64,000 bases of DNA, taken from the NCBI RefSeq assembly GCF_000429365.1, contig NZ_AUBS01000019.1, forward strand, positions 23,245-87,244, read 5' to 3'. The position numbers were made by a program, and so were the translations under genes. The stretch's first letter is position 1; each line of letters begins with the position of its first letter. The stretch is from Pseudodonghicola xiamenensis DSM 18339. Lineage in GTDB: Bacteria; Pseudomonadota; Alphaproteobacteria; Rhodobacterales; Rhodobacteraceae. The notes below the pieces were generated by a model, which did not search any database, had not been told where the DNA came from, and worked only from the letters and a program-made list of their open reading frames with translations. Below, piece after piece: positions 37,968 through 47,478 of this stretch.

Positions 37968-40900
37968 CCGGGATGATCGACTGGGCCGCCGCCCGGGCGC
38001 GGATGGTCCTGGCCTTCATCGCGCTGTCGCTGCTCGTCGGTGGCTACGCCTATGTCTCGCTGCCGAAAGAGGGCGAACCGGACATCGAAATCCCGATGCT
38101 CTTCGTCTCGGTGCAATTCCCCGGCATCTCGGCCGAGGATTCCGAAAAGCTGCTGGTCAAGCCGATGGAGACCGAGCTGGCCGATATCGACGGGCTCGAC
38201 AAGATGAGCGCGACCGCCGCCGAAGGCTATGCCGGGGTGGCGCTGGAGTTCGCCTTCGGCTGGGACAAGACGGCCACCACCGCCGACGTGCGCGACGCGA
38301 TGAATGCGGCACAGGCGAAATTCCCCGAAGGGGCAGAACAATACACCATCGCCGAGATCAATTTCTCGGAATTTCCGATCGTCATCGTCAACCTGACCGG
38401 CGCCGTGCCTGAACGCACGATGGCCCGCATTGCCAAAGACTTGCAAGACGACCTTGAAGCGCTGGATGCGGTGCTTGAGGCAGGAATCGCCGGCAGCCGC
38501 GACGAGATGCTCGAGGTGGTGATCGACCCGCTCAGATTGGAATCCTACAACGTCACCGCGGCCGAGCTGATCAATGTGGTGCAGAACAACAACCAGCTCA
38601 TCGCCGCCGGTGAGGTGAAAAGCGATCAAGGCACGTTTTCGGTCAAGCTCCCCTCGTCCTTCAACAGCCCGCAAGATGTCTATGAGCTTCCCGTCAAGAC
38701 CAACGGCGACCGGGTGGTCACCCTGGGGGAACTGGCCCAGATCAACTATACCTTTGAGGATCGCGAGGGCACCGCACGGTTCAACGGTGAAAACACGGTC
38801 GCGCTGCAAGTGGTCAAGCGCAAGGGTTATAACCTGATCGACACCGTCGCCGAGGTGAAGCAGGCACTGGAAAAGGCCCGCGCCAAATGGCCACCCGAAC
38901 TGAAAGCGGCGGTGACGCTCGGCACCTCGAACGATCAAAGCCGCATCGTCGCCTCGATGGTCAGCCAGCTCGAAGGATCGGTGCTGACCGCCATCGCGCT
39001 GGTGATGATCGTGGTGCTGGCCAGTCTCGGCAGCCGGGCGGCGCTGCTGGTGGGCTTTTCCATCCCCACCTCGTTTCTGCTGTGCTTCGCCCTACTGGCG
39101 GCGATGGGCGTGTCGATTTCCAACATCGTGATGTTCGGACTGATCCTCGCCGTCGGCATGCTGGTCGACGGCGCCATCGTGGTGGTGGAATATGCCGACA
39201 AGCGCATCGCCGAAGGCTCCGGCCCGATGCACGCCTATGTCGAGGCCGCCAAGCGGATGTTCTGGCCCATCGTCAGCTCGACGGCGACGACGCTCTGCGC
39301 CTTCCTGCCGATGCTGTTCTGGCCCGGCGTCTCGGGCGAGTTCATGGGCATGCTACCGGTGACCCTGATCTTCGTTCTGTCCGCCTCGCTGGTGGTCGCG
39401 CTGATCTACCTGCCGGTGATGGGTGGCGTGACCGGGCGGATTTCGCGCGTGTTTTCCCAGCTTTCCGATATGCTGCGGGCACATCTGCCCTGGCCGGCCC
39501 GGGCAGCATTGGTGCCTGTCGCGCTCTATTCCATGTTCCTGGCGGCGATGCAGGTGCTGAACCCCACCTATCTTCTACCTCAGGGCATGTCGCCCATGCT
39601 GGCGTCGTTGCTCGGCGGGATTTTGTTCCTGCTGGCCGCTTTCGCCGGCTCCGTCACGCTGAGCGCGGCGCGGATTGAACGGGCGCGCCGGACGATCCGG
39701 CCAAGGCGGAGGCACACGGTGTTCGGCTGGGTGATTCATCTGATCACCGGCAACCCCGTCACCCCGCTCCTTGCCGTGGCGGCGGTCTTTGCCGGCATAT
39801 ATTACACCGCCTTCATCCTGTTCCCGGCACAGTCGAAGGGGGTTGAATTCTTCGTCGAATCCGAACCCGAACAGGCATCGGTCTATGTCCGGGCGCGCGG
39901 CAACCTGTCGCTGACCGAAACCGATGCGATGGTGCGCCAGGCCGAAAACGTGGTGCTGGCGCATCCGGCGGTAACCAATGTGTTTTCCTTCGCCGGCAAC
40001 GGCGGCCTGACCCAAGACACCGGCGGCGCCCAGCTTCCCGCCGACACGGTGGGCCAGATCCAGTTCGAAATCACCCCCTGGGAAGACCGCCCTACCCGCC
40101 GCGAACCCTGGCTGGGCGGCCGGCTGGAGCGCGAGATTTCGGACCCCGCCTATGACGGCGATCTGGTGTTGGAGCAGCTTTCGGCCGAACTGGCCAAACT
40201 GCCCGGCTTCGAGACCGAGATCACCGCGCTGGGACGCGGGCCGGCCTCGGCCAAGCCAGTACATCTTCGGCTCAAGGGCGACGACTGGGAGCTGCTGCAA
40301 CAGGCTGTCGCCGTCGCCCGGGCCAAGTTCGATGCGACCCCGGGGCTGATCAAGACAGAAGACACCCTGCCCCTGCCCGGCATAGACTGGCAGGTCAATG
40401 TCGACGTCGAAAAGGCCGGTCGCTTCGGGGCCGATGTCGCCACTGTCGGGGCGATGGTGCAACTGGTCACCCGGGGCATCCTGCTCGATACCATGCGGGT
40501 GGACAGCTCGGACGAGGAAATCGACATCAGGGTGCGCCTGCCGCGCGAGGATCGGGTGCTCTCCACCCTCGACACGCTGAAACTGCGCACCGTTGACGGG
40601 CTGGTGCCCCTGTCGAATTTCGTCACCCGCAAGCCGGTCGAGAAGCTGGCCACCATCAACCGTGTCGACCAGCAGCGCTATTTCGACGTGAAGGCGGATG
40701 TGCAGCCGGGGCTGGTGAAGGTGATCGCCCCGGCTGACGGAATGCTGATCGCCACGCTTCAGCCCCTGCCCGACGGCACCACTGGCGAGATCATCGCCAA
40801 GACCGGCATCGCCTATGGGCTTGCCGCGCTGGCCAATGGGGTCGAGGCCGCGACGGTGCAGCGGGCGGTCGATGACGGCGCACGGCTGGCGCCGGTCAAT

Positions 40901-41710
40901 GCCAATGAACGGATCGCGCTGCTGACCGACTGGCTGGAGAGCGATCCCTTCCCCCCCGGCATTGACTGGGAATGGACCGGCGATCAGGAGGAACAGGCGG
41001 ACAGCCAGGCTTTTCTGACCAAGGCTTTCGCCGCCGCGCTGGGGCTGATGTTCCTGATCCTGCTGGCGCAGTTCAACAGCTTCTACAACTCGGTGCTGGT
41101 GCTGCTGGCGGTGGTCTTGTCGACCACCGGCGTGCTGATCGGCATGATGGTGATGGATCAGCCGTTTTCGATCATCATGACCGGCACCGGCATCGTGGCG
41201 CTTGCCGGGATCGTGGTGAACAACAACATCGTGCTGATCGACACCTATCAGGAGTTCAGCCAATACATGCCCCGGATCGAGGCCATCGTGCGTACTGCCG
41301 AGGCGCGCATTCGCCCGGTGCTGCTGACCACGATCACCACCATGGCGGGGCTGACGCCAATGATGTTCGGCCTGTCGCTGGATTTCATCGGCGGCGGTTA
41401 TTCGATCGACAGCCCCACGGCGCTCTGGTGGAAGCAATTGGCGACAGCGGTGGTCTTCGGTCTGGGCATTGCCACCGTGCTGACGCTGGTGGTCACCCCG
41501 TCACTGCTGGCGATCCGGGTCTGGCTTGAAACCTATCTGCGCTGGATCGGGCTGTTGCTGGCCCGGCTCGGTGCCGGCAGCTCCGGTGAGGTTGCGCAGG
41601 ACATGCGGCTGCATCGCGAAATCCGACGCCTGAGGGCAACCGAAATCCTCTGGGACGAGGGCCCGGTGCAGGGCATGCCACCGCCCGCATCTCCGGACAC
41701 GCCGGGCTGA
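37964..41710 (+). CDS. RND superfamily efflux permease with extra central insertion
   Basis: 1248 residues, about 200 longer than the usual 1020-1050-residue pumps. Two related halves: N-terminal porter domain (FVSVQFPGISAEDSEKLLVKPMETEL), membrane region with GMLVDGAIVVVEYADKR (a single Asp where drug pumps usually have Asp-Asp), and C-terminal half with IVALAGIVVNNNIVLID and TTITTMAGLTPMMFGL. Between the halves (about residues 490-630) is an inserted stretch with extra hydrophobic helices and a basic segment (RIERARRTIRPRRRH), where standard pumps have a short loop. Ends in a polar Pro-rich cytosolic tail. Substrate unknown. Confidence 0.92.
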   Translation: MTGMIDWAAARARMVLAFIALSLLVGGYAYVSLPKEGEPDIEIPMLFVSVQFPGISAEDSEKLLVKPMETELADIDGLDKMSATAAEGYAGVALEFAFGWDKTATTADVRDAMNAAQAKFPEGAEQYTIAEINFSEFPIVIVNLTGAVPERTMARIAKDLQDDLEALDAVLEAGIAGSRDEMLEVVIDPLRLESYNVTAAELINVVQNNNQLIAAGEVKSDQGTFSVKLPSSFNSPQDVYELPVKTNGDRVVTLGELAQINYTFEDREGTARFNGENTVALQVVKRKGYNLIDTVAEVKQALEKARAKWPPELKAAVTLGTSNDQSRIVASMVSQLEGSVLTAIALVMIVVLASLGSRAALLVGFSIPTSFLLCFALLAAMGVSISNIVMFGLILAVGMLVDGAIVVVEYADKRIAEGSGPMHAYVEAAKRMFWPIVSSTATTLCAFLPMLFWPGVSGEFMGMLPVTLIFVLSASLVVALIYLPVMGGVTGRISRVFSQLSDMLRAHLPWPARAALVPVALYSMFLAAMQVLNPTYLLPQGMSPMLASLLGGILFLLAAFAGSVTLSAARIERARRTIRPRRRHTVFGWVIHLITGNPVTPLLAVAAVFAGIYYTAFILFPAQSKGVEFFVESEPEQASVYVRARGNLSLTETDAMVRQAENVVLAHPAVTNVFSFAGNGGLTQDTGGAQLPADTVGQIQFEITPWEDRPTRREPWLGGRLEREISDPAYDGDLVLEQLSAELAKLPGFETEITALGRGPASAKPVHLRLKGDDWELLQQAVAVARAKFDATPGLIKTEDTLPLPGIDWQVNVDVEKAGRFGADVATVGAMVQLVTRGILLDTMRVDSSDEEIDIRVRLPREDRVLSTLDTLKLRTVDGLVPLSNFVTRKPVEKLATINRVDQQRYFDVKADVQPGLVKVIAPADGMLIATLQPLPDGTTGEIIAKTGIAYGLAALANGVEAATVQRAVDDGARLAPVNANERIALLTDWLESDPFPPGIDWEWTGDQEEQADSQAFLTKAFAAALGLMFLILLAQFNSFYNSVLVLLAVVLSTTGVLIGMMVMDQPFSIIMTGTGIVALAGIVVNNNIVLIDTYQEFSQYMPRIEAIVRTAEARIRPVLLTTITTMAGLTPMMFGLSLDFIGGGYSIDSPTALWWKQLATAVVFGLGIATVLTLVVTPSLLAIRVWLETYLRWIGLLLARLGAGSSGEVAQDMRLHREIRRLRATEILWDEGPVQGMPPPASPDTPG

Positions 41711-41859
41711 GAGATATCCACGCACTGCGGTGGGGCAAGAATGATTCGCCCCGTTTCATGCCGCTGCGACCATCGGAATGTGGCAATTTTGGACAGAAAC
41801 CTGATCAACCTGTAGGCGATCAGACAAGAGCAAGAGACAATCAAGTAGACCTCTCCGGC

Positions 41860-41911
41860 ATTGTCCCACCAAAGGGACCAATTTGAATACAAATTTTGCG
41901 AAAATTGTCCC
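41860..41911. promoter_or_regulatory. Cluster of GTCCC/GGGAC half-sites upstream of the VPEID-CTERM gene
   Basis: ATTGTCCC (41860-41867), GGGACCAATTT (41874-41884) and AAAATTGTCCC (41901-41911) form two overlapping inverted repeats; between the last two, AATTTT-GCG-AAAATT is a second small palindrome. The cluster ends 43 bases before the ATG, where a promoter or operator is expected. The pattern looks deliberate, but no regulator is known to me for it. Confidence 0.45.
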
Positions 41912-41954
41912 TATCTGCAACACTCGCCACTGGTTCACTTGGGAGTATTTTTAA

Positions 41955-42200
41955 ATGCTGCGCACTATCAAGATTGCTGCTGTTTCGGTCCCGGCGTTGA
42001 TCGCCTCGACCATTGCAGCTTCGGCTTCAACAACCGCTGGCACCTGGTGGTTTCCGGGCGATTGGAACTGGGGCCATGACGGCGGATCCAACAATTCGCA
42101 GGTTCCGGAGATCGACGCATCGACCGGCCTGCTCGCCATGGCCGCCATCGGCGCCGCCCTGCTGCTGTCCTGGGAAATGAAGCGCCGTCGCGCGCGCTGA
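41955..42200 (+). CDS. VPEID-CTERM sorting-domain protein (exosortase E substrate)
   Basis: 81-residue protein. N-terminal Sec signal (about residues 1-24, ending AASA). A short Trp-rich middle (TWWFPGDWNWGHDGGSNNS) is followed by VPEID at residues 50-54, a hydrophobic helix (about 58-73) and a basic KRRRAR end: the tripartite motif-helix-basic-tail layout of exosortase substrates. Exosortase E would cut at VPEID. Starts after GGGAG at 41941-41945. The dedicated exosortase gene ends 43 bases away on the other strand. Expected location is cell surface or extracellular matrix; function unknown. Confidence 0.92.
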   Translation: MLRTIKIAAVSVPALIASTIAASASTTAGTWWFPGDWNWGHDGGSNNSQVPEIDASTGLLAMAAIGAALLLSWEMKRRRAR

Positions 42201-42243
42201 TCCCCCAGGATAGAGGGCACCGACCCCCGGCCGGCCTGTCCGC

Positions 42244-43845
42244 TCAGATCAAAGACCAGTCGCCGCTCAGCACCGCTGCAGCGGCGACAATTGCATTTGC
42301 CACCGCATGCGCGACGATGGCATCGCCCAGCCGGCCCTTGCGCAGCATCACCAGCGCAAAGATCACACCGGCAACCCCGGCTTCGACAATCCGACCATGC
42401 AGGAGGGCAAAGCCAGCAGTCGACACCGCCACAGCGGCGATGCGCATCGGCAGGCTGCCGGTATCGAGCCGCGCCATCAGATAGCCGCGAAAGAACGCCT
42501 CCTCGACCATCGGAACCAGGAACGAGGTGCCGATCACCCGCACCACGCCCCAGGCCATCAGCGCCCCACCGCCCAGCGTTGCCAGGCCATCGAGCGGCGG
42601 CCCGCCACGATCCGCCAGCGCGATCCAGCCCAGGCCAATCAGCACCCCGGCGCCCAGGGCAACCGGGTCCAGCTGCCACTCCAGCCGCAGAAACGGACGG
42701 CGGAACAGCCACAGCCCCAGCGCCATCATTGCCGCCTGCAACGGAAAGCCCAGTGCCGGCACCTGCCAGAAGCTGTTGACGATCAACCCGGAGAGCATGA
42801 AGAGGATGAAGGGAAGAATGCAGGCGGCCGCCCAATCATCTGTCAGCCGCCGATCACCCGCCTCACCACGCCCCTGAACCGGAGCAACCACATTCTCCTC
42901 CGGTGCGCGCTGCAGCCAGCGCATCTGCTGAACCACCGACAAGACCCCCAGCGCCAATACCGTAAAGAACAGCCAGCCGGCAAAGCTGTGGAATCCGTTC
43001 ACCGCCAGATCGGGCGAAACATAGCTGCCCAGAAGGATCAGCACCGTGATCCGGATCACGTTGAAGACCCAGCTCACCAGCAAAGCCACAGGAAGGACCA
43101 CCAGCCAATAGCGCCCGGGCCGCAGCATCCCGCGCATCAGCATCGCATAGATCACCATGAAGCCCGCAATCAGGGCAAACCCCTCGACCCCGGAACATTG
43201 CGCTGAGATCTCAACCCGGAACCATCCGGTGCCGATAGTCGGCGGATAAAGCGCCAGAAACACCTCCTGACCAGCGGCCGACAGCAGCACCGCCACCCCG
43301 TAGAAGGTGGAAATTTGCAGCGCATAAAGGCTCCAGGCCTGGTTCAGCACCGCAGCCAGATCGGGGATCAGCGCGGCGAGTGCCGCCAGTGCCAGCATCA
43401 GCGCCCCGCCCGAGCGCAACCAGCGCCCCCAGTCGCGCGGCCCCATCAGCCAGAGCAGGCCGCCGATCCCCGCCAGCAGCGCGCCGCCGGCCAGCAACGC
43501 CATGTACCTGGCGAAGCCGGTCTCGTGACTGCCGGCATCGGCCACCAGCCAGGGCAGAAAGATCACCGCGATCCCGACCAGATGCAGCGCGGCCCAGCCC
43601 AGCCGCCCGGTGATAGCCCCCGTCAACGCCGACAACCGATGCCGCAGATCGGCGCGCAGGGCCAAAACCAGCGCCACGGCGACCACAACGCACAGACCGC
43701 GCAGCGCCCCGCTCCTGAGCGCACGGCAGGCGTCCTCGATCCCGGTCTGGCGACATTCGAAGCTGGAGAAGACCTGAAACACCAGCACGATCGCCACCAG
43801 TTCGGCTATCAGGATCGCCAACCCCAGTCCCGCGCGTCTGCCCAT
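42244..43845 (-). CDS. xrtE: Exosortase E / CPBP-protease fusion of the VPEID-CTERM system
   Basis: 533-residue multi-pass membrane protein. N-terminal about 310 residues form an exosortase with the transpeptidase-like catalytic set Cys217 (AQCSGVEG), Arg265 (FNVIRI) and His286 (GFHSFAGW). The C-terminal about 190 residues are a CPBP/CAAX-protease-like domain with Glu448-Glu449 (VEEAFFRGY), His483 (LLHGR) and His513 (AHAVAN). This fusion is the known exosortase E subfamily, which sorts VPEID-CTERM proteins. It converges on the substrate gene. The role of the second protease domain is unproven: it may act on the C-terminal leftover helix or signal peptide. Confidence 0.95.
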   Translation of the reverse strand: MGRRAGLGLAILIAELVAIVLVFQVFSSFECRQTGIEDACRALRSGALRGLCVVVAVALVLALRADLRHRLSALTGAITGRLGWAALHLVGIAVIFLPWLVADAGSHETGFARYMALLAGGALLAGIGGLLWLMGPRDWGRWLRSGGALMLALAALAALIPDLAAVLNQAWSLYALQISTFYGVAVLLSAAGQEVFLALYPPTIGTGWFRVEISAQCSGVEGFALIAGFMVIYAMLMRGMLRPGRYWLVVLPVALLVSWVFNVIRITVLILLGSYVSPDLAVNGFHSFAGWLFFTVLALGVLSVVQQMRWLQRAPEENVVAPVQGRGEAGDRRLTDDWAAACILPFILFMLSGLIVNSFWQVPALGFPLQAAMMALGLWLFRRPFLRLEWQLDPVALGAGVLIGLGWIALADRGGPPLDGLATLGGGALMAWGVVRVIGTSFLVPMVEEAFFRGYLMARLDTGSLPMRIAAVAVSTAGFALLHGRIVEAGVAGVIFALVMLRKGRLGDAIVAHAVANAIVAAAAVLSGDWSLI

Positions 43846-43972
43846 ATGCCGCCCCTACCGGCAGATGCCGGCCCTTCAGTTATCATCTCCCCTCTCCTGA
43901 CCACAGCATCGGGTCGGGAAAAAGGCGAAAATCGGGACATATTCGGGTCGATGACCGAAGGGGAGCTCAGGA

Positions 43973-43999
43973 CCTGCGCGGGAAAACCGCCCGCGCAGG
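43973..43999 (-). terminator. Hairpin after the Atm1-type exporter gene
   Basis: CCTGCGCGGG (43973-43982) and CCCGCGCAGG (43990-43999) form a 10-base perfect stem with a 7-base loop, starting 13 bases after the exporter's stop. The tail is not T-rich, so it may be a weak or Rho-assisted terminator or an mRNA-stabilising hairpin. Confidence 0.5.
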
Positions 44000-44012
44000 C
44001 CCCGGGCCGGGA

Positions 44013-45821
44013 TCAGGCCGCGTGATCTTCCGACAATTGCCGCCGCCACAGCGTGGCATAGCGCCCGCCCTGAGTCAGCAGTGCCTCGTGGGTGCCCTCT
44101 TCCACCACCTCGCCGCGGTTGAGGACGACGATCTTGTCCGCCTCGGCGATGGTCGACAGCCGGTGCGCGATGGTGATCACCGTGCGCCCCTCGCCCGCGC
44201 GCTCCAGCGCGCCCTTGATCTCCTGCTCGGTATGACTGTCGAGCGCCGAGGTCGCCTCGTCCAACAGCAGGATCGGCGGGTTCTTCAACAGGGTCCGGGC
44301 GATGCCGACCCGCTGCTTTTCCCCGCCCGACAGCTTCAGCCCGCGTTCGCCGACCTGTGTCTCATACCCTTCGGGCAGCGAGATGATGAAATCGTGGATT
44401 TGCGCTGCGCGCGCGGCCTCGACGATCTCCTCCTCGGTGGCACCGTCACGGCCATAGGCGATATTGTAGCGGATGGTGTCGTTGAACAGAACGGTGTCCT
44501 GCGGCACCACCCCGATGGCGTCGTGCAGACTGGTCTGGGTCACGTCCCGGATATCCTGGCCGTCGATCCGGATCGCACCGCCGGTGACATCGTAGAAACG
44601 GAACAGCAGCCGCCCAATGGTCGATTTGCCCGACCCGGTGGCCCCGACGATGGCAACCGACTGACCCGCCGGCACATCCAGGCTGACACCCTTCAGGATT
44701 TCCCGGTCCGGGTTATAGGAGAAATGCACATCATCGAGTTCGATCCGTCCGCCCGTCACCTTCAGCACCGGCGCGCCGGGCTTGTCACAGACCTCCTGCG
44801 GCTGCTCCAGAAGATCGAACATCTCGCCCATATCCACCAGCGCCTGGCGGATTTCGCGGTAAACGGTGCCAAGGAAGTTCAGCGGGATGGTGATCTGGAT
44901 CATATAGGCGTTGACCATGACGAAGTCGCCCACCGTCAGGGTGCCGTTCTGCACGCCGATGGCGGCCAGCACCATCACCCCGATCAACCCAAGGGTGATC
45001 AGGAAGGACTGACCGAAGTTCAGGAAGGACAGCGAATAAGCGGTCTTCAGCGCCGCCTGCTCATAGCCGCGCATGGCCACGTCATAGCGTGCGGCCTCGC
45101 GTTCCTCGGCGCCGAAATATTTCACCGTCTCATAGTTCAGCAGGCTGTCGATCGCCTTCTGATTGGCATCGGTGTCCTGATCGTTCATCTCGCGGCGCAG
45201 CTGCACCCGCCATTCGGTGACCTTGAAGGTGAACCAGACATAGATGGCGATGGTGACCGCGACGATCAGCAGATACCAGGCATCGAACAACACCGTCAGG
45301 ATGATGGCGACCAGCGTCAACTCCAGGATCAGAGGGCCGACGCTGAACAACAGGAAGCGCAACAGGAATTCGACCCCCTTCACCCCGCGCTCAATGATCC
45401 GGCTCAGCCCGCCGGTCTTGCGGCTGATATGATACCGCATCGACAGCCGGTGGATGTGATTGAAGGTCTGCAGCGCCAGCCGCCTCAGCGCCCGCTGCGC
45501 CACGGGTGCGAAGATCGCGTCACGCAGCTGCTGCAGGCCTGAGTTCAGCATCCGCGCCACCCCATAGGCGACGGTCAGCCCGACCGCCCCCAGGGCGATG
45601 TTCGGCACGCCCTCCTTGGCTAGCGCGTCCACCGCCTCCTTGTAGAGGATCGGCGTATAGACCGCGATCAGCTTGGAAATCACCAGCGCCGCCATCGCCA
45701 GCACGACGCGGCGTTTGACCCAGGGCTGGTCCTGCGGCCAGAGATCGGGGGCGACTTTGCGGATGGTGCGCCAGCCCGAGGCGCGCTCGGTCCGGGCGGG
45801 GGGAGTAATCGGTTGGGTCAT
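44013..45821 (-). CDS. Atm1-type ABC exporter (heavy-metal / glutathione conjugate)
   Basis: 602-residue half-transporter: six membrane helices (about 35-320) followed by an ATPase domain with Walker A GATGSGKST, signature LSGGEKQR, Walker B ILLLDEATSALD and His-switch ITIAHRLST. Membrane-domain motifs such as MRYHISRKTGGLSRIIERG and NDQDTDANQKAIDSLLNYETVKYFG are hallmarks of the Atm1/HMT1/ABCB7 group, which exports glutathione-bound metals or sulfur species and supports Fe-S cluster and metal homeostasis. Functions as a homodimer in the inner membrane. Start at ATG 45821 (MTQPITPPART). Confidence 0.93.
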   Translation of the reverse strand: MTQPITPPARTERASGWRTIRKVAPDLWPQDQPWVKRRVVLAMAALVISKLIAVYTPILYKEAVDALAKEGVPNIALGAVGLTVAYGVARMLNSGLQQLRDAIFAPVAQRALRRLALQTFNHIHRLSMRYHISRKTGGLSRIIERGVKGVEFLLRFLLFSVGPLILELTLVAIILTVLFDAWYLLIVAVTIAIYVWFTFKVTEWRVQLRREMNDQDTDANQKAIDSLLNYETVKYFGAEEREAARYDVAMRGYEQAALKTAYSLSFLNFGQSFLITLGLIGVMVLAAIGVQNGTLTVGDFVMVNAYMIQITIPLNFLGTVYREIRQALVDMGEMFDLLEQPQEVCDKPGAPVLKVTGGRIELDDVHFSYNPDREILKGVSLDVPAGQSVAIVGATGSGKSTIGRLLFRFYDVTGGAIRIDGQDIRDVTQTSLHDAIGVVPQDTVLFNDTIRYNIAYGRDGATEEEIVEAARAAQIHDFIISLPEGYETQVGERGLKLSGGEKQRVGIARTLLKNPPILLLDEATSALDSHTEQEIKGALERAGEGRTVITIAHRLSTIAEADKIVVLNRGEVVEEGTHEALLTQGGRYATLWRRQLSEDHAA

Positions 45822-46009
45822 GCGTCTTCCTTGCCAGTGTCCCCACATAGGGCGACACTTGCGAAATGGCCAGAGCCAGAGGTGCCACAGTAGGCGTCTG
45901 CCCGTCTTCGCCGCCCGTCTTCGCCGCCCGCATGCTCCCGCCTGAGACACGCCCTGAAGGGCCGCCCTCCCCCCGATGCGTCAGGCCAGAAGGCGGCCTG
46001 CGGAGGCCA

Positions 46010-47230
46010 CTATTCCGGCAGCGCGAAAACCTGCCCCGGATAGATCAGATCGGGGTCGCGGATGCGGTCGCGATTGGCCTCATAGACCCGCACGTAAAAC
46101 GGCCCGTCGCCATAGCGCGCCCGCGAGATCGCCCAAAGCGTGTCCCCCTTCTGCACCGTCACCACCCGCACTGCCGGAGCATCGCCCGCCCCGCCGGCCT
46201 CGGTTCCCGCTGGGGTCAGGACCTCCGGCGCCTCGCGCTTGAACGGGGTCTCCAACCGGTTCGTCACCTTGCCACCGGCGTCGATCTCATCGAGCCTCAG
46301 CGTATAGACACCCGGCCGGATGCCCGAAAGCCGCCCCTGCCAGCGGCCATCCTCTGCCACGGCCACGTCGGCCACCGCGGCGTTGTCGAGATAGAGGCGC
46401 ACCACCCTCCGCCCCCCGGCAATCCCCGAGAGCAGCACATCGCCCCCGGCGCTGTAACCGATGGTGTCGAGCCTGAGCCCGGCATTCTCCCCCGGCTCCG
46501 CAGCGATGGCGGGCTGTAACAGTTCAACCCCATCTGCACCCGTTCGCAGCACCGCGACAGGCGCCGGTTCCTTCCCTGCGGCAGCCGCAACAGGCGCGTC
46601 CTGCGACGGCGCACCGCCTTGGGCCGGGGCCTGCTCAACCGCGGCGTCGGGAACCGAAGCCACGGTTTCCCCGACCGGTTCTTCCGTCTTGACCGGCGCC
46701 ACCGGCTGCGGCGCCAGGATGATCTGATCTTCAGACACCTGGCTCTCCGCGCCCAGCTCGGCCCGCAGCGTCAGGACGCGCGGCGCCTCGCTCGGTGTCA
46801 GGCTCATGAAGCCGACGAAGGCGCCATCGGCTCCCGCCGTCAGGGCCTGTTGCTCGATGCCATCGACAAGGATCGTCACTCGCGCCCCGGCCGGGGCGCG
46901 CCCCGCGATCACCGCCGTACCGTCCGGCTCGACCCGAACCAGATCGAAACGCGGCGGCACCGACTCTGCCGTCCCTGCCACGGTCGGCCCCCTGTCCGGG
47001 GTCACCCCCTCCTGCGCCGGAGCGGCCTGCGGCACAATCACCTCAGAGGTCTCGGGCGCCCGCTCTGTCAGGGCTGCGGCCGGCGCCTCGGACTTTTCCG
47101 GCATCACGACCGGCGCGGAAGAGAACGCACCGGCATAGTAGAGCGCCCCGGCCCCGACGGCGACCACCGCGATGCCCGCGACAGCCCCCAGCATCCACCC
47201 CAGACCTGCGCGTCCCGTTTCAGCACTCAT
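46010..47230 (-). CDS. Membrane-anchored LysM peptidoglycan-binding protein
   Basis: 406 residues. One N-terminal helix (about 10-33), a long low-complexity Ala/Pro/Glu-rich region, two small beta-sandwich (Ig-like) segments ([21 protein letters not shown] and [20 protein letters not shown]), and a C-terminal LysM domain (about 355-405, [21 protein letters not shown] to [12 protein letters not shown]). Proteins of this layout are common in Rhodobacterales, tether to the inner membrane and reach into the peptidoglycan; exact job unknown. No hydrolase domain is present. Confidence 0.86.
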   Translation of the reverse strand: MSAETGRAGLGWMLGAVAGIAVVAVGAGALYYAGAFSSAPVVMPEKSEAPAAALTERAPETSEVIVPQAAPAQEGVTPDRGPTVAGTAESVPPRFDLVRVEPDGTAVIAGRAPAGARVTILVDGIEQQALTAGADGAFVGFMSLTPSEAPRVLTLRAELGAESQVSEDQIILAPQPVAPVKTEEPVGETVASVPDAAVEQAPAQGGAPSQDAPVAAAAGKEPAPVAVLRTGADGVELLQPAIAAEPGENAGLRLDTIGYSAGGDVLLSGIAGGRRVVRLYLDNAAVADVAVAEDGRWQGRLSGIRPGVYTLRLDEIDAGGKVTNRLETPFKREAPEVLTPAGTEAGGAGDAPAVRVVTVQKGDTLWAISRARYGDGPFYVRVYEANRDRIRDPDLIYPGQVFALPE

Positions 47231-47478
47231 CTCCGTCCATCCCCGATCTGCTCCAGTCCCGTCCCGACCGCGGCACCTTTTGCCCCCGTTTGCCGGAGAT
47301 CTGCACGCGCCGCGGTTTCGCCATTCCGTTACATCGCCGTCCTATCATTCACCGCGCGGCGCCCTTCCCCGGAGAAAGGGCACGCCGCCGACCTGTGGTT
47401 GAGCCAGCCTAGCAATGGGTCTATCAAGGGTCAAAACACGTATTCCTTCCCCCAGGCAAGAGAATGAAAGGCGCCCCC

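Noticed and set aside
39575..41437. 620-residue minus-strand open frame across the RND permease gene
   Set aside because: Antisense shadow of a high-GC gene; no start signal or recognisable motif.
45903..45928. Tandem 13-base repeat (CGTCTTCGCCGCC twice) upstream of the Atm1-type gene
   Set aside because: Only two units in a GC-rich gap; probably a small slippage event with no clear function.
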